Origin: Gammaproteobacteria bacterium
GTDB taxonomy: Bacteria; Pseudomonadota; Gammaproteobacteria; Steroidobacterales; Woeseiaceae
DNA: 64,000 nucleotides
Direction of reading: 5' to 3'
NCBI GenBank assembly: GCA_029884455.1
Contig: JAOUHU010000006.1
Span: 37,606 to 101,605 of the forward strand
In this document: positions 26,864 to 35,534 of the stretch, piece by piece
Numbering within the stretch: the first letter of the stretch is position 1
Layout of the letters: the number at the start of each line of letters is the position of its first letter
Notes under the pieces: model-generated
What the model was told of the DNA's origin: nothing
The model's input: only the letters and a program-made list of their open reading frames with translations
Databases searched by the model: none
Translations under genes and position numbers: made by a program

Positions 26864-27907
26864 TCAGACTTTGTCTTTGTTTATGCCGCCCTGCAATACA
26901 TAGGCGTTGAAACCGCGTTCATTCAGAATATACGCGCCCGCGGAACTGCGTCGGCCCGTATCGCAGCAGACCACGTACTTGGTGTTGGAATTCAGGGTGT
27001 TGATCTTCAACCGGATGAAGTACAACGGAATGTTGACAGCGCCATCAATATGGTGATTTTGATACTCGCTTGGCAGCCGAACATCAAGCCAGACGGCGCC
27101 ATTCTGGACCATTTTCTGACCCTGCTCATAGCTAACCCAGTGGAGCATCGGTTCATTAAGTAGCTTCTTGAAATCTTCCTTGCCAAGACGCATCACGCCA
27201 CCGTCAGACGTCATGGTAACGGTGGCATTGCGTTTCGCGTCTGAAATAAGGGCTTCTTCGCCAAACGTATCGCCAACCGACAATTCCGCAAGTTTGATGC
27301 CGTCCTTCGACAACGGCGTTTCGCGGGTGACAATGGCGGTGCCACGGGTCAGCACGTAAAAATAATCGCCTTCAGTGCCTTGCTTCAGAATAACGTCGCC
27401 GGCGCGATAGTTGATTTGTTGCATCCGCATGAAGATCGCCTGGATATTCGCAGGCGGTATTTTGTGGAATGCCTTTGTCTGCAACAGCGTGGTCATCCAG
27501 TCGTCACCGCTGTCCGACTTGCCCTGCAATTCCGAGACTTCGTAGGTGCCGGTCTGATCCCAGGTGAGCATGACATCGAGCAGGTCGCTATCGATTGAAA
27601 TGAACTTCACCCGGTCGCGCGCGCGGGCCGAAACCCGGCGCGGGAATACCGGTGCCACAGGGTTACGAGCCAGTTCAGAGCCGCCTGCGACGGTGCCGAC
27701 AACTTTCCCCTGGTCCACAAGTTCGAGGATGCCTGAGGCAATGTAAAAAGTACGCTTTTCGGTATCGCCTTCCTTGAACAATACCTGCCCGGGGGAAAGT
27801 TCACGCAACTGGACCTTGCGTGCCAATGCAGCCAGATTGTCGCGCTTGAGACCGTCAAGAGGTGAAAAACTCTTGAGCAGTTGCATATTGGTCTCATCAC
27901 TCGACAT
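26864..27907 (-). CDS. Double cyclic-nucleotide-binding domain / rhodanese fusion protein
   Basis: A 347-residue cytoplasmic protein with three domains. Residues about 12-110 form a first cNMP-fold domain whose phosphate-binding cassette is eroded (no FGE...R.A). Residues about 143-255 form a second cNMP domain with an intact cassette, FGEEALISDAKRNAT. Residues about 262-345 form a rhodanese domain with active loop CDTGRRS (Cys315). No DNA-binding helix-turn-helix is present, so it is not a CRP-type regulator. A role as a cyclic-nucleotide-gated sulfur- or redox-relay protein is inference. Single gene, convergent with pilZ. Confidence 0.85.
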   Translation of the reverse strand: MSSDETNMQLLKSFSPLDGLKRDNLAALARKVQLRELSPGQVLFKEGDTEKRTFYIASGILELVDQGKVVGTVAGGSELARNPVAPVFPRRVSARARDRVKFISIDSDLLDVMLTWDQTGTYEVSELQGKSDSGDDWMTTLLQTKAFHKIPPANIQAIFMRMQQINYRAGDVILKQGTEGDYFYVLTRGTAIVTRETPLSKDGIKLAELSVGDTFGEEALISDAKRNATVTMTSDGGVMRLGKEDFKKLLNEPMLHWVSYEQGQKMVQNGAVWLDVRLPSEYQNHHIDGAVNIPLYFIRLKINTLNSNTKYVVCCDTGRRSSAGAYILNERGFNAYVLQGGINKDKV

Positions 27908-28040
27908 TCTTATTCCTGTTCGTTAGCAGCCGGCAGCGGGTATTCAAGTCCGGCCGTATTCTACCTTCAATTCAATGACTTCCGATACATAAAGGCACGC
28001 GCAGCGTGACTGGGCGCACAGTTTGCCAAGCGATCGGGGC

Positions 28041-30071
28041 TCAATCACCGGCTTGCAGCTCTGACCAGCCGGGATGCGGCGCGAAATGTTGGCCATGCGC
28101 GGCGGCGAGTTGCCGCAGTCGAGCGACTACCGCGTCGATGCCGCGCTCGCGAGCATAGTTTATCGGACCGCCCCGAAACGGCGCGAAGCCGGTACCAAAA
28201 ATCACACCCGCATCCAGCAGGTCGGCATCACTGACAACCTTCTCGGCCAGGCAAGCGACCGCCTCATTGACCATACTGAGCACCAGCCTGTCCTCTGCAT
28301 CAGGCGGCGGCGCGCTGCCGCTGGTGCTGTCCTTCTGTACTTTGCCGTCTCGCCAGGTATAGAAGCCCCGGCCCGACTTGCGGCCCAGTTCTCCTCGGGC
28401 AACCATCGCAGACACCTGCTCGCCCACCGGTCCTTCCATTTTCGTGCCCAGTACCTTGGACACGTGCAGGACGACGTCGAGGCCAACGCTGTCCACCAGT
28501 TCGATTGGCCCCACCGGCATGCCAAACGAGACAGCAACCTCGTCAATTGCGGCGAGACTCACGCCGGCCCCGACCAGGCGCATGGCTTCCGCCATGTAGG
28601 GTGCCAGAATCCGGTTGACAACGAATCCCGGCGCACTCGCACATTCAAGCGGGAATTTGCCGATTGCCTTGACGAAAGCGAATGCCGCATCGAGCACCTC
28701 CTGCGTGGAGTCATCGCAACGCACGACTTCCACCAAAGGCAATTGCGCCACCGGATTAAAAAAATGCAAGCCAATAAAGCGTTGCGGCTGGCGAAGGTCC
28801 GTGCGCAGCTCCTGCAGGCGAATACTTGAGGTATTGGTCGCAAGGATAGCGCCAGTTTTCATCTTTTCTTCGACCGTCGCATAGAGTTTTTTCTTCGCCT
28901 CGAGGTTTTCATATATGGCTTCGATTATCAGGTCTGCATCCGCCATGCCACTGCCATTAACATCGGCCCTCAGGCGTGCGGTGGTCGCTGCCAACTCAGC
29001 GGGGTCACGCACGCGTTTGGCAAACAATGCTGCAGCACGCGTCATGGCGGGCTCGATGAATTCGGCGGCGCGATCCTGCAAGCTCACCTGCAGGCCGCGC
29101 AACGCGCACCAGGCGGCAATGTCACCACCCATAACGCCAGCACCCACCACATGCACTGTGGCAATCCTGGTGCCCGACTTGTTGCCTTGCGACTTCAGTC
29201 TGTTCTGCAGGAAGAACACACGCACGAGGTTGCGCGAAGTTGCCGTGCACATCAAATTCGAGAAGGACCTCGCTTCGGCCTCATAACCGGTGGCCGTAGC
29301 AGCACCATGTTTCACCCAGAGATCGATCATTGCGTATGGGGCAGGGTAGTGGCTACGACGCGCCTTTTGAGCGACTTGTTTCACCAGCATGGGTTTGATG
29401 AATGGCCGTACCAGGCGCAGGTTGAGAATCCTTTCCAGCAGCGGCGGCCGGTGTTTTGGCCGGCGTGCAGCGATCAACTCACGACACAGCTGCTGCCAGT
29501 TTTGCTCGCTGGCGACACGATCGATCAACCCTATACGAAGGCCTTTGTCTACTGTTACGGGTGCGCCGGTCAGCATCAGCTGCATGCCGGGACGGACGCC
29601 ACAGATTTGTATGGCGCGCACGGTACCACCGAAACCGGGATGCAGTCCGAGTTGCACTTCAGGCAAGCCCAGAATGGCCTTTTCATTCGCCAGCGCCACG
29701 CGGTAGTCGGTGGACATCGCCAGTTCGAGGCCGCCGCCGAGACAGAAGCCGTTGATTGCGCTGACGGTCGGGCAGTGTAATGCCTCGATGCGATCAAATA
29801 GCTGCTGGCCCAGACGCGTGACCTCGTAGGCCCGCTCGGGCGTAGTGACGGACGTGAATTCGGTGATATCCGCGCCCATGATGAAGCCACTGGTCTTGCC
29901 GGAATAAAACACGACACCCTGTGGCGGATTTTCTTCCAGTGGTTTTAACAGCGCGTCCAGTTCGAGCATGACTTCACTCGATAACACATTGGCGTTGCCG
30001 TCGGTCTTGTCCAGGCGCACCCAGGTAATGCCGCCATCATCCGTTTCAGTAGTCCAGTGTTTGCTTGTCAT
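28041..30071 (-). CDS. fadJ: Fatty-acid oxidation complex alpha subunit, FadJ type
   Basis: A 676-residue bifunctional enzyme. The N-terminal crotonase domain (about 1-190) has the oxyanion-hole segments FIMGADITEF and NGFCLGGGLELAMS and carries enoyl-CoA hydratase activity. The NAD-binding 3-hydroxyacyl-CoA dehydrogenase domain starts at VHVVGAGVMGGDIA near 310 and includes LHFFNPVAQLPLVEVV and APGFVVNRILAPYMAEA. The thiolase partner (fadI) is not adjacent. Its start codon overlaps the stop of the EEP-family gene (TAATG), so the two are cotranscribed. Confidence 0.93.
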   Translation of the reverse strand: MTSKHWTTETDDGGITWVRLDKTDGNANVLSSEVMLELDALLKPLEENPPQGVVFYSGKTSGFIMGADITEFTSVTTPERAYEVTRLGQQLFDRIEALHCPTVSAINGFCLGGGLELAMSTDYRVALANEKAILGLPEVQLGLHPGFGGTVRAIQICGVRPGMQLMLTGAPVTVDKGLRIGLIDRVASEQNWQQLCRELIAARRPKHRPPLLERILNLRLVRPFIKPMLVKQVAQKARRSHYPAPYAMIDLWVKHGAATATGYEAEARSFSNLMCTATSRNLVRVFFLQNRLKSQGNKSGTRIATVHVVGAGVMGGDIAAWCALRGLQVSLQDRAAEFIEPAMTRAAALFAKRVRDPAELAATTARLRADVNGSGMADADLIIEAIYENLEAKKKLYATVEEKMKTGAILATNTSSIRLQELRTDLRQPQRFIGLHFFNPVAQLPLVEVVRCDDSTQEVLDAAFAFVKAIGKFPLECASAPGFVVNRILAPYMAEAMRLVGAGVSLAAIDEVAVSFGMPVGPIELVDSVGLDVVLHVSKVLGTKMEGPVGEQVSAMVARGELGRKSGRGFYTWRDGKVQKDSTSGSAPPPDAEDRLVLSMVNEAVACLAEKVVSDADLLDAGVIFGTGFAPFRGGPINYARERGIDAVVARLRQLAAAHGQHFAPHPGWSELQAGD

Positions 30072-30811
30072 TATGTTTTCTCAATTTCAAAATCGCAGAC
30101 CAATGGCAAATGGTCAGAATGCCTGACTTGCGGCACGTCAAACCCAGTTACTCGAATTCCCTCCTGGTAAAGTATGAAGTCGAGCTCCTTGCGCGGCGCG
30201 CGACTGGGATAGGTCGAAATCCTGTTAACGTTGGCTGACCTCAGTCCAGCCGCTTTCATGAACAGGTAGATCTCGTTTTCGCCCCAGAAGGTGTTGAAGT
30301 CGCCGGCGACAATCACCGGCTTGTTGGTCGCCCGGACCAGGTCATGCAAGTGCCGCAATTGCAGGTGCCGGTGTCGATACTTGAGCGACAGGTGTACCAG
30401 GAATATCGCGAAATGTTCCATCTCGAGTTCGATAATCAGTCGTTTAATGCCGGTATCGAAATAGTGAAACGTTTCGCCATGAACACGCGCCGCGGCCATG
30501 AAGGCATTACCCTGTTTGCGCACAATAGGCAGCATCTTGTTTAGCGACCGGACGCCATACTTGGTCTCGTAGGAAGTATTCATGCCGAGATCGGCGGAAA
30601 GTTTTTCGGCCTGATTTACGTTTCGGCTGCGAATCGAACCAGTGTCCACTTCAATCAAGCCAACGATATCCGGGTCAACGGATTTGATGAAGCGTGTGAT
30701 GTCAGGTAGCACAGACTGATTGCCCAGCACGTAACCGGCGCCGGGAATCGGCATGTGCAGGCTGGCGCCGCCGCCGACGCCATAGCGAATGTTGTACAGG
30801 AGGAGGCGCAT
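30071..30811 (-). CDS. Endonuclease/exonuclease/phosphatase family protein
   Basis: A 246-residue metal-dependent phosphohydrolase of the DNase I-like (EEP) fold. Visible elements are LLYNIRYG near the N-terminus, DIVGLIEVDTGS with the metal-binding glutamate, VIVAGDFNTFWGENE and the final RHSDHLPLVCDFE with the catalytic His. I start at the ATG at 30811 (MRLLLYNIRYG) because homology begins there; the frame extends to 30883. The substrate (nucleic acid, phospholipid or other phosphodiester) cannot be inferred. Cotranscribed with fadJ, divergent from the TIR-like gene. Confidence 0.85.
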   Translation of the reverse strand: MRLLLYNIRYGVGGGASLHMPIPGAGYVLGNQSVLPDITRFIKSVDPDIVGLIEVDTGSIRSRNVNQAEKLSADLGMNTSYETKYGVRSLNKMLPIVRKQGNAFMAAARVHGETFHYFDTGIKRLIIELEMEHFAIFLVHLSLKYRHRHLQLRHLHDLVRATNKPVIVAGDFNTFWGENEIYLFMKAAGLRSANVNRISTYPSRAPRKELDFILYQEGIRVTGFDVPQVRHSDHLPLVCDFEIEKT

Positions 30812-30861
30812 GTGGCCGCTACGATACCGAATCGCCGTAGGCATGTGAACAGCTTGGATAC

Positions 30862-30867
30862 TATAAT
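30862..30867 (+). promoter_or_regulatory. Candidate -10 element for the TIR-like gene
   Basis: A perfect TATAAT lies 27 nt before the GTG start of the TIR-like gene, in the 83-nt divergent spacer. No good -35 hexamer is seen at 16-18 nt, so an activator or a weak promoter is likely. Confidence 0.35.
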
Positions 30868-30894
30868 GCCCAGGAGCTCGCAAAGGAGTCGTGA

Positions 30895-31359
30895 GTGTCT
30901 GAGAAGAACCCGATCCGCGTATTTGTATCGCACCTGTTTGATGAGAGTGATGATTATTTGCGGCTGTTTGAGTTCCTGGAGAGCGACGATCGCTTTTATT
31001 ACCTCAACGTGAGCAAACCCGAAAATCGACCCGGGGATGGCCGCATGGAGTCCATCAAGGACGAGTTCATTGCACAAATCAAAGCGGCGGAGGCCGTGAT
31101 TATTCTGCCCGGCACCTTCCAGGAGAAACCCGACCTGGTCACTTACATGATGGATGTTGCAGACGCCAATAACATCGGCATGATCGCAATACGGCCGTTT
31201 GGCGGTATGTCCGAGACCCCGCCCAAAGTCTTGCAGCGGGTCGCCGAGCATATCGACTGGAATGGCCGCGAAATGGTCGATGCAATCCGCCGGGTTGCGC
31301 GCGGTGAGAATACGGCACGCTGGGAGGTGATCGACTTTCCCGGGTTTGAGTCAGACTAA
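30895..31359 (+). CDS. TIR-like (ThsB/MTH538-type, formerly DUF1863) domain protein
   Basis: A 154-residue single-domain protein. It follows the pattern of the ThsB-type TIR-like fold: first strand RVFVSHLF (8-15), a DYLRLFEFLE helix, FYYLNVSKPENRP (34-46), an EFIAQIKAAEAVIILPGTF helix/strand (57-75) and YMMDVADANNIGMIAIRPFG (84-103). The start is a GTG with AGGAG 6 nt upstream. A catalytic glutamate cannot be assigned with confidence by eye. No ThsA-like NADase or other defence gene is adjacent, so a defence role is not supported by context. It lies between a divergent EEP hydrolase and glpQ. Confidence 0.7.
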   Translation: MSEKNPIRVFVSHLFDESDDYLRLFEFLESDDRFYYLNVSKPENRPGDGRMESIKDEFIAQIKAAEAVIILPGTFQEKPDLVTYMMDVADANNIGMIAIRPFGGMSETPPKVLQRVAEHIDWNGREMVDAIRRVARGENTARWEVIDFPGFESD

Positions 31360-31391
31360 AGTACATATTAAACATACTATTAAGGTACTTT
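31358..31391. repeat. Inverted repeat in the TIR-glpQ spacer
   Basis: AAAGTAC (31358-31364) and GTACTTT (31385-31391) form 7-bp arms around an AT-rich 20-nt centre; a further AGTACT follows at about 31400. It may be an operator, a weak terminator or a promoter region for the glycerophosphodiesterase gene. Confidence 0.35.
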
Positions 31392-31409
31392 TCTAATGTT
31401 AGTACTGAT

Positions 31410-32354
31410 GTGAGAACCGCTGTCATCGCGCATCGTGGTGCGTCGGGATACCTGCCGGAACACACGCGCGCCGCCAAGGTCCTGGCACACCTGATGGGCG
31501 CCGATTTCCTTGAGCAGGATGTGGTCGCGACGCGCGATGATGAGCTGATCGTGCTGCACGATATTCACCTCGATACCGTCACCGATGTGGGCATTAAGTA
31601 TCCGGGACGGGCGCGGGCCGACGGTCGCTACTACGTACGCGATTTCGACCTGGCCGAGATTCGTACCCTGGCGGCCTGGGAACGAATGCGGGAAGACGGT
31701 TCGGCCGTCTACCCGGCGCGTTATCCAGCGCAGACCGGGCACCATCGGGTACACACGTTCGTTGAGGAAATGCTGTTGATCAATCGCCTCAACAAGGCTA
31801 CCGGCCGACGGGCTGGAATATACGCGGAAATCAAGAGTCCGGCCTGGCATCGGCAGGAGGGCGTTGACCTGGCACCACTGCTGCTACAGCAAATTAACAA
31901 ATTTGATGGCGCAGGCGACCCGGACCTGGTTTTTGTGCAGTGTTTCGATGACGCCGAAGTCCGCCGGCTTAAGCAGGACCTCAAGTGCCGCTGGCCAATC
32001 GTGCAACTGATCGGGCTGAATGAGTGGCAAGAGGCAGAAACGGACTACGCCGAGCTAGTTACACCTGCCGGCTTGGCACGGGTGGCCCAGCTTGCCGATG
32101 GCATCGGTCCGCATTTGTCACTCTTATATACAGTCGTTGACGGCCAAATCGAGAAAACGCCGCTGGTGGCAAATGCGCACGCGCTTGGCATGATTGTTCA
32201 TCCCTATACCTTTAGGTCGGACGACCTGCCGCCGGGTTTCGAATCCCTGGAAGCGCTGCTGCGATTCTGTGTGCTCGAACTGCAGGTGGACGGGCTGTTT
32301 AGCGACTTTCCCGACCAGACAATCGAAATATTGCAGACTATCGACGCGCGCTGA
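31410..32354 (+). CDS. glpQ: Glycerophosphodiester phosphodiesterase
   Basis: A 314-residue TIM-barrel enzyme that splits glycerophosphodiesters into glycerol-3-phosphate and an alcohol. Catalytic and metal motifs: AHRGASGYLPEHT at the N-terminus, LEQDVVATRDDELIVLHD and YAEIKSP. The barrel is of the long GlpQ class (with the YPGRARADGRYYVRDF insertion). Unlike E. coli GlpQ there is no signal peptide with this GTG start, and an upstream ATG runs directly into a stop, so the enzyme appears cytoplasmic like UgpQ. Confidence 0.88.
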   Translation: MRTAVIAHRGASGYLPEHTRAAKVLAHLMGADFLEQDVVATRDDELIVLHDIHLDTVTDVGIKYPGRARADGRYYVRDFDLAEIRTLAAWERMREDGSAVYPARYPAQTGHHRVHTFVEEMLLINRLNKATGRRAGIYAEIKSPAWHRQEGVDLAPLLLQQINKFDGAGDPDLVFVQCFDDAEVRRLKQDLKCRWPIVQLIGLNEWQEAETDYAELVTPAGLARVAQLADGIGPHLSLLYTVVDGQIEKTPLVANAHALGMIVHPYTFRSDDLPPGFESLEALLRFCVLELQVDGLFSDFPDQTIEILQTIDAR

Positions 32355-32503
32355 ATGCCGCATAACTTGCTGTTTTTTCAAGAAACAAGTATGGCGCGGG
32401 GAGGCGACTTTTTGCAATCTGGTGATGCGGGACAATACCGCCAGCTTTGCGGGACTGAGAACTCGGTCCTTTTCTGAGTTCCAAAAGTGCATAATCTAAC
32501 GCG

Positions 32504-33049
32504 ATGTTTGTGGAGTTACCTCAAAACCTGATCCTGTATACCGCGGGCGCCTTTTTTATAGGCTGGCTGTTGTCGGCGATCAATTCCCGCATGAGTTCCA
32601 TTTCCGCCGCCCGCAAGCGTGATCCGCGTGATGACCGCATTCGTTCACTCGAAGCCGAACTTCGCGTCGCTCAGGCCGATGCTGAGAAATTTTCCGGCAA
32701 GGCCAAGACTCTCGAAAAGTCCCTGGAAGAAGCTAATGAGGGAATCGAGAAACGTGACAATGTGATTTCCCACCAGCAAGAACGCATCGAGGATCTGGGC
32801 AGGAACCTCAAGGAATCCGTTCTGAAGACCCGCGAACTTCGTGCAGAGTTGTCGGAACGCGCGACCCAGAACCTGAAGTCGGAAATGAAAATTCGCGAAG
32901 TTGAAACTGAACTGGAGGTTGCCCAGGCATCCACCGACCTGATAGCCACGGGCGTACTCGATTATTCTTTTGCGCCGGATCCGGAAGAGGGTGATATGGC
33001 CGAGACTGACGTCCAATTCAGTCAAGCCGCAAGTCGCAAATCGAGCTAA
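32504..33049 (+). CDS. Membrane-anchored coiled-coil protein, function unknown
   Basis: A 181-residue protein with one membrane segment near the N-terminus (about 8-26, LILYTAGAFFIGWLLSAI), a basic patch (SAARKRDPRDDR), then a long charged heptad-rich stretch (about 45-145) typical of a coiled coil. The C-terminal 40 residues are acidic and probably unstructured. I do not recognise a family. The arrangement suggests an inner-membrane scaffold facing the cytoplasm. It is followed 46 nt later by another uncharacterised membrane protein. Confidence 0.7.
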   Translation: MFVELPQNLILYTAGAFFIGWLLSAINSRMSSISAARKRDPRDDRIRSLEAELRVAQADAEKFSGKAKTLEKSLEEANEGIEKRDNVISHQQERIEDLGRNLKESVLKTRELRAELSERATQNLKSEMKIREVETELEVAQASTDLIATGVLDYSFAPDPEEGDMAETDVQFSQAASRKSS

Positions 33050-33095
33050 AATAGCCCATACGTTTTTAGAATCACAATAAAAACAGGGGGTTAAT

Positions 33096-33641
33096 GTGGG
33101 TATTTTGAATCTTTGGCTGCCTATCCTGGCGTCTGCTGCCGTCTGTTTTTTCGCCAGTTCGGTTATCTGGATGGTCCTCAAGTGGCATAACTCGGACTAC
33201 AAGAAAACGGATCGAGAAGACGTTGTTCGTACCGCCTTATCGGGCGCCAAGCCCGGGTTTTATGCCGTGCCGCATTGTGCCGAATATGCGGACCTGGCTA
33301 AACCTGAAATGGCGGAAAAGTTCGCCGCCGGGCCGGTCGCGTATGTCGCTGTGGTCCCGAACGGAATGCCACCGATGGGCCCGAAGTTGCTCAGCATGGT
33401 GGTGTATTTCCTGATGGTATCGGTGCTTTGCGCTTATGTCGTTACGCGCACCCTGGCGCCCGACGCCGAATACCTCGCGGTATTCCGAATCGCCGGCACG
33501 GTGGCATTCATAGCCAATGGCATCGGGGTTATCCCCGAAAGCGTCTGGTTTGGGCGCCCCTGGCCGGTAACAGCAAAGACCCTGCTGGATGCGATGATTT
33601 ACGGGCTGCTGACGGGTGGTGTGTTCGGCTGGCTGGTGTAA
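33096..33641 (+). CDS. Conserved four-helix membrane protein, function unknown
   Basis: A 181-residue inner-membrane protein with four likely membrane segments (about 5-27, 100-120, 128-150 and 160-180) and a soluble loop of about 70 residues (30-98) that contains GFYAVPHCAEYADL. It starts at a GTG preceded by AGGGGG. The stop codon is directly followed by the pirin start (TAA then TTG), so the two are coupled. I have seen similar small membrane proteins in marine proteobacteria but know no function. Confidence 0.72.
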   Translation: MGILNLWLPILASAAVCFFASSVIWMVLKWHNSDYKKTDREDVVRTALSGAKPGFYAVPHCAEYADLAKPEMAEKFAAGPVAYVAVVPNGMPPMGPKLLSMVVYFLMVSVLCAYVVTRTLAPDAEYLAVFRIAGTVAFIANGIGVIPESVWFGRPWPVTAKTLLDAMIYGLLTGGVFGWLV

Positions 33642-34490
33642 TTGCTTCTCATTGCGGCGAAACCAAGGGACCTTGGCGAACTGACCGTGCGCCGGGTCCT
33701 GCCATCGACCCGGCAACAGATGGTCGGACCCTTCATATTTTTCGACCATATGGGTCCGGCTGAATTTCCACCCGGCAAGGGAATCCAGGTACGGCCGCAC
33801 CCGCATATCGGCCTTGCCACGATTACCTACTTGTTTGAGGGGCAGATCATGCACCGCGACAGCCTCGGCTTCGCGCAGGCCATCGAAGCCGGGGCTGTGA
33901 ACCTGATGACGGCCGGGCGCGGCATCGTGCACTCGGAAAGAGCCGGAGATGATTACCTGCAGCACTCAAAGCTGCACGGCATCCAGTCGTGGATGGCGTT
34001 GCCCGAGGCACTCGCGGAGATCGACCCGGAATTCCTGCATTATCCGGCCACGGCGCTTCCCGAACTTTCGCTCCACGGCGTCACGATACGCGTCATTATT
34101 GGCGAGGCTCACGGTTATCAGTCACCGGTAAAAACCTATTCGCCGATGCTGTACCTCGAGTGCCAGATGCCGGCCGGAACCAGTCTGACGTTGCCGGCTT
34201 GCCAGGAACAGCTTGCGGCGTACGTGGTTAGCGGCGAGATCGAGGCCGAGGGTAACAAGCTTGCGGCCGGCGTGCTGGCCGTGGCCGCAAACAATGCCGG
34301 AATTTCCGTCACGGCAGTTTCTAACAGCCGGGTGATGATTCTCGGTGGAACAAGCCTGGGCAAACGGTACATCTGGTGGAACTTTGTGACGCACAACCAA
34401 GAGCGCATGGAGCAGGCCAAGCGAGACTGGCTGGAGGGCCGCTTCGGCAAGGTGCCCGGGGATGACGAATTCATACCTTTGCCGGACTAG
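33642..34490 (+). CDS. Pirin-family bicupin protein
   Basis: A 282-residue two-cupin protein. The N-terminal cupin has the metal-binding pattern RPHPHIGLATITYLFEG, with HRDSLG and GRGIVHSE contributing further ligands; the family also has the FIFFDHMGPAEFPPG opening seen here. Pirins include quercetin dioxygenases and redox-sensitive regulators, so the activity is open. The TTG start lies directly after the preceding stop codon with no spacer, implying translational coupling. Confidence 0.9.
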   Translation: MLLIAAKPRDLGELTVRRVLPSTRQQMVGPFIFFDHMGPAEFPPGKGIQVRPHPHIGLATITYLFEGQIMHRDSLGFAQAIEAGAVNLMTAGRGIVHSERAGDDYLQHSKLHGIQSWMALPEALAEIDPEFLHYPATALPELSLHGVTIRVIIGEAHGYQSPVKTYSPMLYLECQMPAGTSLTLPACQEQLAAYVVSGEIEAEGNKLAAGVLAVAANNAGISVTAVSNSRVMILGGTSLGKRYIWWNFVTHNQERMEQAKRDWLEGRFGKVPGDDEFIPLPD

Positions 34491-34538
34491 GGAGGCGATT
34501 TGAACCCAGGGTTCGGCCAGATCCCGATAGAATTTAAC

Positions 34539-34552
34539 ATAATATACATTAT
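34539..34552. repeat. AT-rich inverted repeat in a convergent spacer
   Basis: ATAAT-ATAC-ATTAT, a perfect 5-bp inverted repeat in an AT-rich island between the convergent pirin gene and the decayed barrel gene. It is unlike the GC-rich surroundings; function unknown. Confidence 0.3.
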
Positions 34553-34628
34553 ACGCATATCGATCGTTGCCAGCCGTGGTTGGGAAAGGCCCACGCTGTC
34601 GCCGTTTATTTAGGGTACGTTGCCGGAA

Positions 34629-35534
34629 TCAGCGCAACCGCGGCGAACCCGCTCTAGAAAGCTTCACCCACTGAGAAGTGAATCGCATTGCTGTTTTCAG
34701 ATCGCGCGTAGTCGAGGCGGATATTGATCCGCTTGGCTGGCAAAACCATGAATCGAAGGCCAGCACCAGCGAATCGGCTATGCGGTGATAGGATCGAAAC
34801 ACGGCACTGTAAGACTGGTAGGTCTGATTGCTGTCGAAGGTCTCGTCGTTGAAGAGCACATCGATTTTGAGATGCCGACCGGCGTAACTGTTGAGAGGCA
34901 GATCCCGCGAGTCGTACTCGGCAACCAGGCCGACGCCGACAGATTTGACGTCGTCAATTTCAAAATCCGCCTGGTCATCACTGATGTCTGTATTGATGCT
35001 TTGATTAACGTCAATAGCTCTTACGAACGCACCGCCATACCAGTTGCCCCTTATCCGCCTGGAAAGCTTGGTAAACAGAAACGTCCCGTTAATGCGCCAG
35101 TCCACGCTGGCACCCTGCCCCGTTTCATCCGGTGCCAATAGCGACAGTCGCAGGTCGGCAGCTCCGAACGCCCCGGTAAAGCGCCATCTGTCGTCTTTCC
35201 AGTAATTCTGCTGGGCGATAGCGAAGGCTTTGCTGTCGTTACTGGTGTACATGCCCGCCGCTGCAGTGAGTGACGCAGGTTGTTGCTTCATTTGTTCTTC
35301 GGACTGTGGGTAGAAATAGGCCGCTCCGGCAATCAGGCCAGTGTCCAGCGTTGGATTCGAGATCGGTATCGGGACCGCAACCAGATTCCCTCGTTGTGCC
35401 TTCAACGCTGTCTCATCGCCACGGATATCGGGCGCAAGCCCCTGGCGCGTATCGGTCGTACGGTCATCTGCGATCGCCGCAACAACGGCAAACAAAGGAG
35501 GCGCTAGTACGGAAATACGGGTCAAAACGACCAC
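34629..35534 (-). pseudogene. Decayed BamA/TamA-family outer-membrane barrel protein
   Basis: The open frame encodes a signal peptide (cut near residue 22) and the start of an Omp85-type barrel (GNLVAVPIPISNPTLDTGLIAGAAYFYP, VDWRINGTFLFTKLSRRI, VGLVAEYDSRDLPLNSYAGRHLKIDV). After LVLAFDSWF it turns into nonsense ending in RAGSPRLR. In another frame, 34749-34654 on the minus strand, the proper family ending appears: RINIRLDYARSEN...HFSVGEAF then TAG. A central block of the barrel, including the expected GLRGF-type segment, is missing at the junction near 34745-34750. An internal deletion that shifted the frame explains this. The N-terminal signal and barrel are otherwise intact, so the decay may be recent. 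Confidence 0.72.

Noticed and set aside
30895..31359. Thoeris-type defence system
   Set aside because: Only the TIR-like protein is present; no ThsA-like effector or other defence gene lies nearby.
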